A stretch of 64,000 bases of DNA, from positions 248,001-312,000 of the forward strand of contig NZ_AVFK01000001.1 of the NCBI RefSeq assembly GCF_000936425.1, in the 5' to 3' direction. The notes beneath the pieces are model-generated. The model had not been told where the DNA came from, searched no databases, and was given only the letters and a program-made list of their open reading frames with translations. Origin of the DNA: Skermanella aerolata KACC 11604 (GTDB lineage: Bacteria > Pseudomonadota > Alphaproteobacteria > Azospirillales > Azospirillaceae). Below, one piece after another: positions 7,277 to 16,064 of the stretch (the stretch's first letter is position 1; each line of letters begins with the position of its first letter). The translations under genes and the position numbers were made by a program.

Positions 7277-10006
7277 ATGGATGGTGTCTTAGTTGACTTG
7301 ATAAAACCGAAGTTTGATTTGAAAGAAACCACACGGATTCTGCATTTGAGTGATGCACACGTGGGTATGATTGATTCATCTTCACCGAATCAAGAAAAAC
7401 GTATAGCAAGATTTATCAACTCCCTCGCGCAGGATGTCGAAAATCAATCCATCGATATAGTTGCTGTAACCGGCGACATCGCCTGCAAGGCAAAGGAAGC
7501 GGAATACGCCCTTTTCCGCCAGTGGATTGTCCAGCCTTTGTCGGCAATGCCGGCGTTTGGGAATGCGCGGTGGTACGTGGTTCCAGGAAATCATGACGTG
7601 GATTTCACCGCCGACTATGCAAATCAGGAGACCATCGTTAAATACAGCGAGGGCAGGATGGGGCTCCCCGGCAGCGAAGGTCTCGCCGCCCGTAGCAACG
7701 TCATCAATCGCTTCAAGCCTTTCATTGCCTTCGCCGGTTCCCTTGCACCGTTTCCTGGCCCGGCCGGTCCACACTGGATGACGGCGGACGGTTATCATGT
7801 CGACCTCCTGCCCGCTCCGGCTGGTCGGGTGCTGCGAGTCATCAGCCTCAACACCGCTTGGTGCGAGGACCGTCCTGGAAAAGATGCCCAGAAGCATGCC
7901 TGGCCCGGCGCTGGATTGCTGCGGCAGGCCCTCACCCACGAGCCATCCGCTGCCCTGACGCTGGTTTTGGGTCACCATCCGCTGTACTTTGTCGAAAATG
8001 GCGAAAGGCAGAATATCCGCGATCTGCTGGCCGAGAACAGGGCCATCTATCTCCACGGCCATAGCCACATACCGGATATCACCGATGAAAATCGCAAAGA
8101 TGCAAGCCGTTTCCTGGCGCTTATGGCGCATGCGATCGATTCTCCATCACATGGAAACAAGGAAAGCAAGGTACGCATCGTCGGATACAATCTGATCGAG
8201 TGGAACACGGGTGACGATTTCCTTAAGTTTTCTCCACGTGTCTGGTCGGCAGGGGGCTTTATTCTCGCTGACACTTTGGGCAATTGGCCAAGGGATGGGG
8301 ATTGCTACCGCATAATTCTGCCCTCTTCGGCTACCGGGTCGAATTCCGGTTCCTGGGAACTGGGATGGAAAACACTGTGTGCCTCACTCCAGCCACCTCC
8401 CAGCTCTGCCGACCGGCAACGGTTTGCGAATTTTGGGCAGCCGACCCTGCCGGTTGCCGCTGAACTGGACATAGACTGCGCCCCTGTTGTCGAAGCGACC
8501 CAAAGATTGATGGCTATCAATCGTCGGCCGGCTACGGTGGTCCGACTACAAGCTCCGCTTGGCGAAGGTTCATCCACGGCGTTCCTCCAAGTGTGCCATG
8601 CAATGGCGGTCGCGGGTTGGACCGTGCGCATACAGGATGAGCATGATCCCATTCCAGCCAACTTGCCGGGAGAGCTCAGAGAAATCGGCAGCCTCCCTAT
8701 TCTTCTCGCCCTCCGCACCCCGCGCGACTCTCAGGATCTTTTGAAGGTCATCAGTCTGGTCGAGCAGGCGCAGGCAAAATCCAACAGGCAGCTGGCCTTC
8801 CTGCTTGAAGGCAATCATCTGCACTGGAACAGGCTGCAAGCGAAACTCATCGATGAGCACTGGAGGTTCTTCGACCAGATAGTAGTTGTTGAATGGGGCC
8901 TTCCGGACAGAAAGGAACGATGGTTCCCGCAAGCGACGTTCCCGCAAAGCGATCAGCCTGGGGAACCAGGACAGGACACCACCTTTCCCGACAATCCCTG
9001 CTGGTCCTTGCTGGGAGCCAAAGCTGTCCTGGACGAGCGGGAAGGCAGGTTTTCGGAGGCGTTGATCGAGCGTCTGCGAACCTCGATCCATGGAAATCTC
9101 ACACCAAGCATTCAAACGCTTCTGGGTGTCGCCGGCGCCGTGCATGGCGAGGGCAAGGCGATCCTGACGATCGAGACGCTGGCTTCCATTTTTTGCCCGG
9201 ACAAATCGCCCGAGATCGCACTCGACAGGCTGGAAAACAATCCTGAATTCCTTCACCTACTCAGGTTCGAGTTGAGATCATTGGAACGCGATGGGCGCAA
9301 GGTCGTCCTGACGCGCCATCCTGCCGTCGGGAGGGCCATCGCCCAAGCAACAGGGCACGGTTCCAGTATCGCGGTAGATGCCATCCTGGCTTCCCGGCGG
9401 CGCGGACATGATGTTCCATTCTGGGATGAATGGATCGGATTGGCCTCCACCCCTTATCATATCGCGGGCTTCCTGGATTGCTGCGATCCGGGGACCACGG
9501 GCTTGGAGGAAATGACAGCCTTGGCCGATGCCTGGGAACGCTGCGCCCTGCCTCGCCCAAGCTCAACCTTCCCAGGGAGCCAACGGGACTCACTCTGGCG
9601 TAATCTGTATCTGAACCTCGCTGAGAGGCACCTTGAGCAGGACGATCCGGTGCTGGCATGCCTCGCCGCGCTGGCCGGGTTGCGGAAAGGCCCTGGCGAT
9701 CCCCTTCACCAACCCCTGCGCCAAATTGCCGAGGTATTCGAGCGCGCTGGCACGATGTCGCGAAACAGCGTCCTTGCCGGTAAGGCATCTACGGTCCACT
9801 CGATGCTGACGGCAATTGAAAAAGGCGTGTCGCCGAAAGCCGCAAAGACAAGGCCGTCGCAGGGTGCCGTGAACAACAACGGTTCTTCGGCTATCGCGGA
9901 TGCCCGGAAGGCTCTTGCCGATCTTGCTTCGTCACTCCCGGCATCGAGAAACACTCCCGCGTGGGCAAAAGATCTCCGCACCGGCGGTACGGCCCGCTTC
10001 CTGTAA
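7277..10006 (+). CDS. Calcineurin-like phosphoesterase fused to a degenerate STAND-like P-loop and helical region
   Basis: The protein has 909 residues. The N-terminal 330 hold all metal ligands of a calcineurin-like phosphoesterase: SDAHVG (D26, H28), GDI (D67), GNHD (104-107), GHHP and HGHSH (260-264). A nuclease or nucleotide phosphodiesterase activity is therefore plausible. The middle region starts with LQAPLGEGSSTAFLQ, which has the shape of a P-loop (GxGKST), but serine (432) replaces the lysine. It continues like a STAND NTPase. The C-terminal third is helical and may be TPR-like, with residues such as YLNLAERHLEQDDPVLACLA. Effector plus STAND plus helical repeats is the layout of prokaryotic conflict proteins such as Avs relatives. 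The gene is divergent to the AAA-vWA-tubulin genes. The substrate is unknown. Confidence 0.75.
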   Translation: MDGVLVDLIKPKFDLKETTRILHLSDAHVGMIDSSSPNQEKRIARFINSLAQDVENQSIDIVAVTGDIACKAKEAEYALFRQWIVQPLSAMPAFGNARWYVVPGNHDVDFTADYANQETIVKYSEGRMGLPGSEGLAARSNVINRFKPFIAFAGSLAPFPGPAGPHWMTADGYHVDLLPAPAGRVLRVISLNTAWCEDRPGKDAQKHAWPGAGLLRQALTHEPSAALTLVLGHHPLYFVENGERQNIRDLLAENRAIYLHGHSHIPDITDENRKDASRFLALMAHAIDSPSHGNKESKVRIVGYNLIEWNTGDDFLKFSPRVWSAGGFILADTLGNWPRDGDCYRIILPSSATGSNSGSWELGWKTLCASLQPPPSSADRQRFANFGQPTLPVAAELDIDCAPVVEATQRLMAINRRPATVVRLQAPLGEGSSTAFLQVCHAMAVAGWTVRIQDEHDPIPANLPGELREIGSLPILLALRTPRDSQDLLKVISLVEQAQAKSNRQLAFLLEGNHLHWNRLQAKLIDEHWRFFDQIVVVEWGLPDRKERWFPQATFPQSDQPGEPGQDTTFPDNPCWSLLGAKAVLDEREGRFSEALIERLRTSIHGNLTPSIQTLLGVAGAVHGEGKAILTIETLASIFCPDKSPEIALDRLENNPEFLHLLRFELRSLERDGRKVVLTRHPAVGRAIAQATGHGSSIAVDAILASRRRGHDVPFWDEWIGLASTPYHIAGFLDCCDPGTTGLEEMTALADAWERCALPRPSSTFPGSQRDSLWRNLYLNLAERHLEQDDPVLACLAALAGLRKGPGDPLHQPLRQIAEVFERAGTMSRNSVLAGKASTVHSMLTAIEKGVSPKAAKTRPSQGAVNNNGSSAIADARKALADLASSLPASRNTPAWAKDLRTGGTARFL

Positions 10007-10054
10007 GCCTCCACGTCCAGCGGGGACATGTTCCCGCCGCCGCCGCCGCCACAC

Positions 10055-11425
10055 TCACCCCAGCGCGAAATCGACCAGCAGCTTGACGTTGAGCGCCACG
10101 ATCACGGCGGCGATGACGCCGGCGAAGATCACCAGCCATCTGGGTGCCACCAGTGCTCCCATCTTGGCGCGGCTCGACGTGAACGTCACCAGCGGGATGA
10201 CGGCGAAGGACAACTGCAAGCTCAGGACGACCTGACTGAGGATCAGCAGTTGAGCCGTACCGGACTCGCCGTACCACAGCGTCACCACGGCGGCCGGCAC
10301 GATCGCCACCAGCCGGGTGACCAGCCGCCGCAGCCAGGATGGCAGCCGGATATCCAGGAAGCCTTCCATGACGGCCTGACCCGCAAGCGTCGCCGTCACG
10401 GTCGAATTCAGCCCGCAGCACAGCAGGGCGATGCCGAACAGGGTCGGCGCAATGGCGGCTCCGAGCAGCGGGGCTAGCAATCCGTGCGCCTCGCCGATCT
10501 CGGCGACTTCGGTACGTCCCGTGCCGTGGAACGCCGAGGCGGCTAGGATCAGGATCGAGGCATTGATCAGCAGGGCGAACATCAGCGCCACTGTGGAATC
10601 GATGGTCGCGTATTTCAGCGCCTCACGCTTCTCCGGGATCGATCCGCCATAGGCCCGCGTCTGCACGATGGCGGAGTGGAGGTAGAGATTGTGCGGCATC
10701 ACCGTCGCACCCAGGATGCCGAGCGCCAGATACAGCATCTCCGGATTGGTCACGATCGCCGTGGTCGGCGCGAAGCCCTTGATTACCTCGCCCCATTGCG
10801 GATCGGCCAGGGCTACCTGCACGCCGAAGCAGATCGCGATGACCGCCAGCAGCGCCACGATCAGGGCTTCCAGGTAACGGAACCCGAGCCGCTGAAGATA
10901 CAGGATCAGGAAGACGTCCAGCGCCGTGATCAACACGCCGATTTCCAGCGGAATGCCGAACAGCAGGTTGAGGCCGATCGCCGTCCCGATCACCTCCGCA
11001 AGGTCGGTCGCGACGATGGCGAGTTCGGCCAGGAACCAGAGGACGAGGGACACCGGGCGCGGGTAGGCGTCCCGACAGGCCTGCGCAAGGTCGCGCCCCG
11101 ACGCGATGGCAAGGCGGGCGCACAGCGATTGCAGCACGATGGCCATGATGTTGGAAACCAGCGCCACGACCAGCAGCGTATAGCCGAAGCGCGATCCGCC
11201 GGCGATCGACGTCGCCCAGTTGCCCGGGTCCATGTACCCGACTGCGACGAGGTAGCCGGGGCCGATGAACGCCGCGAGCTTGCGGGCCCCTGGTCCGGAG
11301 CGCGGTATGGCGATCGTCCGGTTGACGTCCGCGAGCGGGGCATCCCCGCGCTCCCGGCGCCATCCGGTAAGCCTGTCGCCGAACCGCTCGTCCTCGACAG
11401 GTTTGCTCACCGCCCATGAATCCAT
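10055..11425 (-). CDS. mntH: Nramp-family manganese/divalent metal transporter
   Basis: This is a proton-coupled uptake system for Mn(II) and related metals in the inner membrane. It carries the two Nramp signature motifs, DPGNW in the first membrane helix and MPHNLYLHS in the sixth, and about eleven hydrophobic segments. I chose ATG at 11425 (456 residues, preceded by GGAAGA). The in-frame ATG at 11482 overlaps the operator palindrome, so starts there or further upstream are unlikely. The mntR gene is divergent and the shared upstream region carries an MntR-like box, so repression by manganese is expected. Confidence 0.93.
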   Translation of the reverse strand: MDSWAVSKPVEDERFGDRLTGWRRERGDAPLADVNRTIAIPRSGPGARKLAAFIGPGYLVAVGYMDPGNWATSIAGGSRFGYTLLVVALVSNIMAIVLQSLCARLAIASGRDLAQACRDAYPRPVSLVLWFLAELAIVATDLAEVIGTAIGLNLLFGIPLEIGVLITALDVFLILYLQRLGFRYLEALIVALLAVIAICFGVQVALADPQWGEVIKGFAPTTAIVTNPEMLYLALGILGATVMPHNLYLHSAIVQTRAYGGSIPEKREALKYATIDSTVALMFALLINASILILAASAFHGTGRTEVAEIGEAHGLLAPLLGAAIAPTLFGIALLCCGLNSTVTATLAGQAVMEGFLDIRLPSWLRRLVTRLVAIVPAAVVTLWYGESGTAQLLILSQVVLSLQLSFAVIPLVTFTSSRAKMGALVAPRWLVIFAGVIAAVIVALNVKLLVDFALG

Positions 11426-11481
11426 TGGATCTTCCACGCTTGCGCTGACACCGGACCGACGATATTGCCTGATGCAAAACA

Positions 11482-11497
11482 TATAGCCTGGGCTATA
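11482..11497. promoter_or_regulatory. MntR-type operator palindrome
   Basis: TATAGCCTGGGCTATA is a perfect 16-base palindrome (7-base arms, 2-base centre). It lies 57 bases upstream of the chosen mntH start and in the gap to the divergent mntR. It resembles the AT-AGCC/GGCT-AT half-sites known for MntR boxes in proteobacteria. Confidence 0.7.
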
Positions 11498-11604
11498 GTT
11501 CATTAATTCGCACCTGCGATCAACATTTCGATGGGGTAGGGTGCGCCGATGCCGACCGACGGTGACAGAGGGTGGCGCGGGAATTGGATGGAGAGGTGAC
11601 AAGC

Positions 11605-12045
11605 TTGGGAATGGGCCGGGGACAGGCAATGCCGGATGCGGACAAACAGGCCGCCAATTTCCAGCGGGTCCGCGAAGCGCATCAGGTGGAGGTGGCCGAA
11701 GACTATGTCGAACTGATCGCCGACCTGATTGAGGCGACGGGAGAGGCGCGCGCGGCCGACATCGCCCGGCGTCTCGGCGTCTCGCATCCGACGGTGGTCA
11801 AGGCTATCGGCAGGCTGCAACGCGACGGGCTGGTGGAAAGCCTGCCCTACCGGTCGGTCTTCCTGACTGAAAGCGGCCGCGCGATGGCCGAGCGCTCCAA
11901 GCGTCGCCACGAAGTCGTCCTCGGTTTCCTCAAGGCCCTGGGTGTCGCTGACGAGACGGCGGAACGCGACGCCGAAGGCATCGAGCACCATGTCAGCGAC
12001 GAAACCCTGTCCGCTTTTGAGCGCTTCATCCGCGACAGCCGGTAG
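11605..12045 (+). CDS. mntR: Manganese-responsive repressor MntR (DtxR family)
   Basis: The sequence aligns with E. coli-type MntR: a variable start, then [23 protein letters not shown], and the winged helix [21 protein letters not shown]. The dimerisation and metal region, with HEVVLGFL and IEHHVS, holds the expected His and Glu ligands. The start is uncertain. TTG at 11605 has GGAGAGG eight bases upstream; GTG at 11572 and the ATGs at 11611 and 11629 are also in frame. It is divergent from mntH around the palindrome and probably represses mntH when manganese is plentiful. Confidence 0.88.
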   Translation: MGMGRGQAMPDADKQAANFQRVREAHQVEVAEDYVELIADLIEATGEARAADIARRLGVSHPTVVKAIGRLQRDGLVESLPYRSVFLTESGRAMAERSKRRHEVVLGFLKALGVADETAERDAEGIEHHVSDETLSAFERFIRDSR

Positions 12046-12102
12046 CCGGGCCAGCAGCGCCGTACCACAACACCGACGGCGCCCGGCTTTCCGCGTAACC
12101 GG

Positions 12103-12873
12103 TCAGGCGTCGGCAGCGGCCCGGATGACGCTCGCGCCGCATGCGGCGAAAGCCTCGCAATCCTCGTCGCTGGCGCGCCAGTCCGTGACCAGCGTCCAGC
12201 GGCACGGCAATTGAGCCCAGGCCGACTGGTTGGAGCGCGACAGCTTGGTCGCATCGGCCAGTACCACGACTTCGCGCGCCTGTTCCATCATCAGCGACTT
12301 CAGCGCCACCTGATCCAGGCTTGCCTCGCACAGCCCGCGCCCTGCGACCACGCCGTCGGCGCTCAGGAACGCCTTGTCCGCAGTCAGCCGCCGCATCGCA
12401 TCCATCGCCAGCGGACCGACGGTGCTCATGCTGGTGGTGCGCAGGGTGCCGCCCAGGACGACCAGTTCGGTCTCCGGTGAATCGGACAGGGTCGGCAGCA
12501 GGGCGAGGTTGTTGGTGATGATCCGGTGACGGCGTCTCTTCAGCAGGCAGCCGAAGGCGGACACGGTAGATCCCGCGTCGAGGATGACGATGTCGTCCTC
12601 GGCGAGAAGCGCCAGGGCGGCTTTGGCTATCGCCGACTTCTGCTCGCCGTTGACCGACTGCCGCTGGTTGAGGCTCTCTTCCGCGACGGGATGCGCCAGC
12701 ATGGCACCGCCATAGGTCCGGCGGACACCTTCGGTGCTCGACAGGTGCTGGAGGTCGCGGCGGACAGTGGATGCGGAAACGCCGAAGCGGCTTGCCAGGT
12801 CGTCAACATCGACCTCCCCCGTCCGCAGCGTCTCCAACAGGAGCGAACGCCGCTCTTTGCTGCGCATCGTCAA
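12103..12873 (-). CDS. DeoR-family transcriptional regulator
   Basis: The protein has 256 residues, typical of the family. The N-terminal winged helix contains LASRFGVSASTVRRDL (about 26-41), followed by RRTYGGA. The C-terminal DeoRC sensor domain contains DAGSTV, ITNN and VVLGGTL, which in this family bind a phosphorylated sugar. It is the last gene of the DUF1537 kinase/PdxA2 block. It probably binds the repeated CAAAATGCGCA sequences upstream of that block and responds to a sugar-acid phosphate intermediate. Confidence 0.88.
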   Translation of the reverse strand: MTMRSKERRSLLLETLRTGEVDVDDLASRFGVSASTVRRDLQHLSSTEGVRRTYGGAMLAHPVAEESLNQRQSVNGEQKSAIAKAALALLAEDDIVILDAGSTVSAFGCLLKRRRHRIITNNLALLPTLSDSPETELVVLGGTLRTTSMSTVGPLAMDAMRRLTADKAFLSADGVVAGRGLCEASLDQVALKSLMMEQAREVVVLADATKLSRSNQSAWAQLPCRWTLVTDWRASDEDCEAFAACGASVIRAAADA

Positions 12874-12970
12874 GCTTTCCCTATCGGATCGGGCTACAAG
12901 TCCGGCGGGTGTCTATCATCGCACCGCGGCTTTGGGAAGCTTGCCGCGGCGCGGCGGTCACCGGAAAAGA

Positions 12971-13975
12971 TCAGGCGGCGGCGAGCCGCTTGGGCGCCAG
13001 ATCGACCGCCTGCCTCAACGCTTCGATCAGGCTCCGCTCGTCCGCGATGCCCTTGCCCGCGATGTCGAATGCGGTGCCGTGATCGACCGAGGTGCGGATC
13101 ACCGGCAGCCCGACCGTGATGTTGACGCCGGCTTCCAGCCCCAGCACCTTGATCGGGCCGTGACCCTGGTCGTGGTACATCGCCACGACGATGTCGTAGT
13201 CGCCGCGCCCAGCCAGGAAGAACAGCGTGTCGGCGGGCAGCGGGCCGTGGACGTTCCAGCCTTTGGCCTTGCAGGCTTCGACCGCCGGGATGATCTTGGC
13301 CGCTTCCTCGCCCCGGCCGAACAGGCCGTTCTCGCCGGCATGGGGGTTGATCGCGCAGACGCCGATCTTGGGAGAGGCGATGCCCGCCTTGACCAGGGTG
13401 TCCTGTGCGCGGCCGATCACCCGCTCCACCAGCCCCGGCTCGATGCGCTCGATCGCGTCGATCAGCCCGACATGGGTGGTCACGTGGATCACGCGAAGCT
13501 TCGGCGACACCAGCATCATCGACACTTCCGGCGTGCCCGTCAGCATCGCCAGAAGCTCGGTATGGCCGGGATACTTGTGTCCGGCGGCGTGCAGCGCCTC
13601 CTTGCTGAGCGGCGCCGTGCAGATCGCGTCGGCCTGGCCGGCCTCGACGATCCTGACCGCCCGCTCGATGTACCGGAAGGCGCCTTCGCCGGAGATGGGC
13701 GAGACCTGCCCGAAGGGATGATCGGCTGGGATCAGCTTGAGGTCGATGCACTGCACCGCATCGGGTGCGAAGCGGGCCTGCGCCGGATCGTCCAGGCTGT
13801 CGACCCGCAGCGAAGCGCCGACGATCTTGCCGGCGGTCCGGAGGCGTTCGGCATCGCCGACCACCAGCGGGTTGCACATCTCCTGCACCTGCGGCTGCGC
13901 CAGCGCCTTCATGATGACTTCCGGCCCGATGCCGGAGGCATCGCCCATGGTGATCGCGATCGTCGGACGGCTCAT
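12971..13975 (-). CDS. PdxA2-type 4-phospho-D-threonate/erythronate dehydrogenase
   Basis: This is a PdxA-superfamily NAD-dependent, metal-dependent dehydrogenase of 334 residues. GDASGIGPEV opens the protein, and histidines in GHTELLA, NPHAGENG and YHDQGHGPIK match the known metal ligands. The gene overlaps the DUF1537 kinase by four bases (ATGA). In characterised operons this pairing marks PdxA2, which oxidises 4-phospho-D-threonate (or erythronate) with loss of CO2 to dihydroxyacetone phosphate, rather than the vitamin B6 enzyme PdxA. Which isomer is used here cannot be read from the sequence. Confidence 0.88.
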   Translation of the reverse strand: MSRPTIAITMGDASGIGPEVIMKALAQPQVQEMCNPLVVGDAERLRTAGKIVGASLRVDSLDDPAQARFAPDAVQCIDLKLIPADHPFGQVSPISGEGAFRYIERAVRIVEAGQADAICTAPLSKEALHAAGHKYPGHTELLAMLTGTPEVSMMLVSPKLRVIHVTTHVGLIDAIERIEPGLVERVIGRAQDTLVKAGIASPKIGVCAINPHAGENGLFGRGEEAAKIIPAVEACKAKGWNVHGPLPADTLFFLAGRGDYDIVVAMYHDQGHGPIKVLGLEAGVNITVGLPVIRTSVDHGTAFDIAGKGIADERSLIEALRQAVDLAPKRLAAA

Positions 13976-15225
13976 GCCAGTTCTCCCTTTTGTCTGATGG
14001 AACGCAGTCGTTCCGTTATCCGGCTCAAGCTTCCCCGGTCGCCGAACGCTCCCGCCTTGGTGACGACGGGCAGCGAAAAGTCGCCGAGTGTCAGCCCCAG
14101 GGAAACTCCGGGTTCGATTTCATCGACAAGGCGGATGCCGTTCACCCCAAAACGGTCGAGCAGGGCCGCCGCCGTTTCGCCACCGGTTGCGGCCAGACCG
14201 CTCATATAGGGCGCCGCGGGCTTCAGCGTCTCCGCCAGGGCCTCTGTCAGCTGCGGACCGATGCCAAGGTCCGGCTCGTCGCCCATGAGGATTTCGACCA
14301 GGACGTCGTCGCCGCCGTCCAGTGCCTCGGTTACGGTGCGCGCTAGAGCTGCGCGGCCGGCCACCGCTGCGGCATCCAGCAGCAGCGCCGGCTCGACCGG
14401 GACACGCCGGACCCCCGGCATCGCCGCAAGGTCCCGTGCGGCCGCCCGCGACGCCGCCGCCAGTGAGCCGACCACGATCAGCACGCCGCCGGTCGTGACG
14501 GACAGTGCGACCGGAGCGGCCCGCTCGCCGGGCGTCGCATCGGCCAGCGCATGGGCAAGGCCGGCGCTTCCGATGAAGAACACGGACGGCTGGACGGGCA
14601 GGCTCGCCTGCGCGATCCGCGCAAGATCGTCTTCAGTCTGCGCATCGCAGACGGCGACGATGTCGCCTTTGGATGCCAGTTGCGCGAAAGCCGCCCGCAA
14701 CGCATCCGCGCCGCTCCGGATCGTGGAGAGCGGCACCTTCTCCACCGCTATGCCGACCGACCCCAGCACCTCGCCAAGATCGGCGTTCGGATAGCTATGG
14801 TCGCGCCGCCAAACCTCCGCTTCCTCAAGCGGCTTGCCGCCGACCAGGATGCGGCCCTGATCGGTGGTCCTGCCGGTGGCGGGAAAGGCCGGCGCGAAGA
14901 TCCCGAACGCCGAGCCCGAGCGATTGCGGACGGCTTCGATGGCCACGACCGTCTCGGCGGCAGGCTGGCCGCGCAGGGTGGAGTCGATCTTCTTGAACAG
15001 GACGCTGTCGCGGTCGAGCAGCCTGCCGAGCGCCGCTCGATGCGTCTCGGCCGCCCGCGACGCCGTCAGTCCACGGCTGTCGGAATTGTAGGAGAACACG
15101 GCGGTCCCCGATCCCGCGCCGTCGCCCCAGCCGACCACCGACGCGACGCTCTGCTTGGCGAAAGCAATCGCGCAGTCGGCGGCTCCCGTCAGGTCGTCGG
15201 CCAGTATCAGCCAGCGGGAGGCCAT
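13972..15225 (-). CDS. Four-carbon acid sugar kinase (DUF1537)
   Basis: The 417-residue protein has the DUF1537 layout: N-terminal LILADDLTGAADCA with the substrate-binding acidic residues, KKIDSTLRGQ, and a C-terminal nucleotide-binding domain with GSAGLAHAL, GLAATGGETA and EPGVSLG. Members phosphorylate C4 sugar acids such as D-threonate or D-erythronate at O4. ATG at 15225 sits two bases after the stop of a possible 19-residue leader, so translation may be coupled. The product would feed the overlapping PdxA2-type dehydrogenase. Confidence 0.88.
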   Translation of the reverse strand: MASRWLILADDLTGAADCAIAFAKQSVASVVGWGDGAGSGTAVFSYNSDSRGLTASRAAETHRAALGRLLDRDSVLFKKIDSTLRGQPAAETVVAIEAVRNRSGSAFGIFAPAFPATGRTTDQGRILVGGKPLEEAEVWRRDHSYPNADLGEVLGSVGIAVEKVPLSTIRSGADALRAAFAQLASKGDIVAVCDAQTEDDLARIAQASLPVQPSVFFIGSAGLAHALADATPGERAAPVALSVTTGGVLIVVGSLAAASRAAARDLAAMPGVRRVPVEPALLLDAAAVAGRAALARTVTEALDGGDDVLVEILMGDEPDLGIGPQLTEALAETLKPAAPYMSGLAATGGETAAALLDRFGVNGIRLVDEIEPGVSLGLTLGDFSLPVVTKAGAFGDRGSLSRITERLRSIRQKGELA

Positions 15226-15226
15226 G

Positions 15227-15286
15227 CTATCGGCTCTCCGGCGTTGCGGCGCCGGCCGCCGTATGGGCGAGGATCTCCTGCTTCAT
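15227..15286 (-). CDS. Possible 19-residue leader peptide upstream of the DUF1537 kinase
   Basis: The open frame reads MKQEILAHTAAGAATPESR and has a strong ribosome binding site (GAGGAGAG, six bases before the ATG). Its stop codon lies one base before the start of the kinase gene. The kinase ATG itself has no comparable binding site, so translation of this short frame may load ribosomes for the kinase. It could also be the remnant of a longer gene. I recognise no homologue. Confidence 0.35.
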   Translation of the reverse strand: MKQEILAHTAAGAATPESR

Positions 15287-15335
15287 GAACTCTCCTCATG
15301 CGCAATCCGCGCAGTCATCGACACTGTCAACGCGT

Positions 15336-15387
15336 CAAAATGCGCATTTTGCACGAATATGTCAATGTACTATGCGCAAAATGCGCA
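15336..15387. promoter_or_regulatory. Repeated operator, probably for the DeoR regulator
   Basis: CAAAATGCGCATTTTG (15336-15351) is a perfect 16-base palindrome. The 11-base sequence CAAAATGCGCA recurs at 15377-15387, 41 bases (about four helix turns) away, inside TGCGCAAAATGCGCA. Phased repeats upstream of the catabolic genes are typical of DeoR-family operators. The assignment to the regulator at 12103-12873 is inference. Confidence 0.6.
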
Positions 15388-15403
15388 ACTTTGGGCAAGT
15401 CGC

Positions 15404-16018
15404 CTAGGAACCGACTGGGCGCGACCGGAGCATGATGAAGGGCAGGATGAAGGCCGGGACGAACAGCGGCTTCTCGAAATGGTTCACGGCGACGGCGCCC
15501 GAACCGGCGCCGACCGCATAGGCCAGCCAGACCAGGGCGAAGATCAAGGCGCCTTGGCGCGCCGCGCCCTCCTTGCCCGGCCACAGCCATGTGACCAATT
15601 CCTCGCCCAGCTTTTGCAGGTTGCCGGTGATGAAGACGGTGTTGAGCGCGACGCCGTTGAAACGGTTGGCGGCCGAGTTCTGCATGCCCATGGCCAGCGA
15701 CAGCAGGACGGCCGCGGTGGTCTTGTCGATGAAGCTGCAAGCGATCAGAAGGCCGCTGGCGGTGCTCATGGCGAACAAGCTGTTGATGCCGACTTGGATC
15801 ATCAGGCGCGCGGCGATGACGCCGAACAGGAACGCGAGGATGATGATGCCATGGAAGACCGCCGCGCCATATTGCGCGGTCGCGAGTTCGATCCCCATGA
15901 AGATGGTGTTGCCGGTCATCAACCCGGCGAACGCGTTGAAGTGCAGGTAGCCGACCGTGTCCACGTAGCCGGCGATCAGCGCCAGAACGATCGCTCGAAC
16001 CACTTCGGCCTCCTGCAC
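15404..16018 (-). CDS. YoaK-like membrane protein (DUF1275)
   Basis: The 204-residue integral membrane protein has about six hydrophobic segments. It carries the DUF1275 hallmarks GYVDTVGYLHF, FAGLMTGNTIFMG near the N terminus and NGVALNTVFITGNLQKLG in the middle. The function of the family is unknown; some members are described as transporters. It follows the TRAP large permease by 46 bases on the same strand and is the last gene before the DeoR-type operator region, so it may act in the same uptake system. Confidence 0.8.
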   Translation of the reverse strand: MQEAEVVRAIVLALIAGYVDTVGYLHFNAFAGLMTGNTIFMGIELATAQYGAAVFHGIIILAFLFGVIAARLMIQVGINSLFAMSTASGLLIACSFIDKTTAAVLLSLAMGMQNSAANRFNGVALNTVFITGNLQKLGEELVTWLWPGKEGAARQGALIFALVWLAYAVGAGSGAVAVNHFEKPLFVPAFILPFIMLRSRPVGS

Positions 16019-16064
16019 TCGAGTTCCGGGCGCCAGTTGCGGGGGTTTGGGCGGAACTGCCGCG

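Noticed and set aside
12734-14209. Plus-strand open frame of 491 codons
   Set aside because: Mirror of pdxA2 and deoR, which have clear motifs on the other strand.
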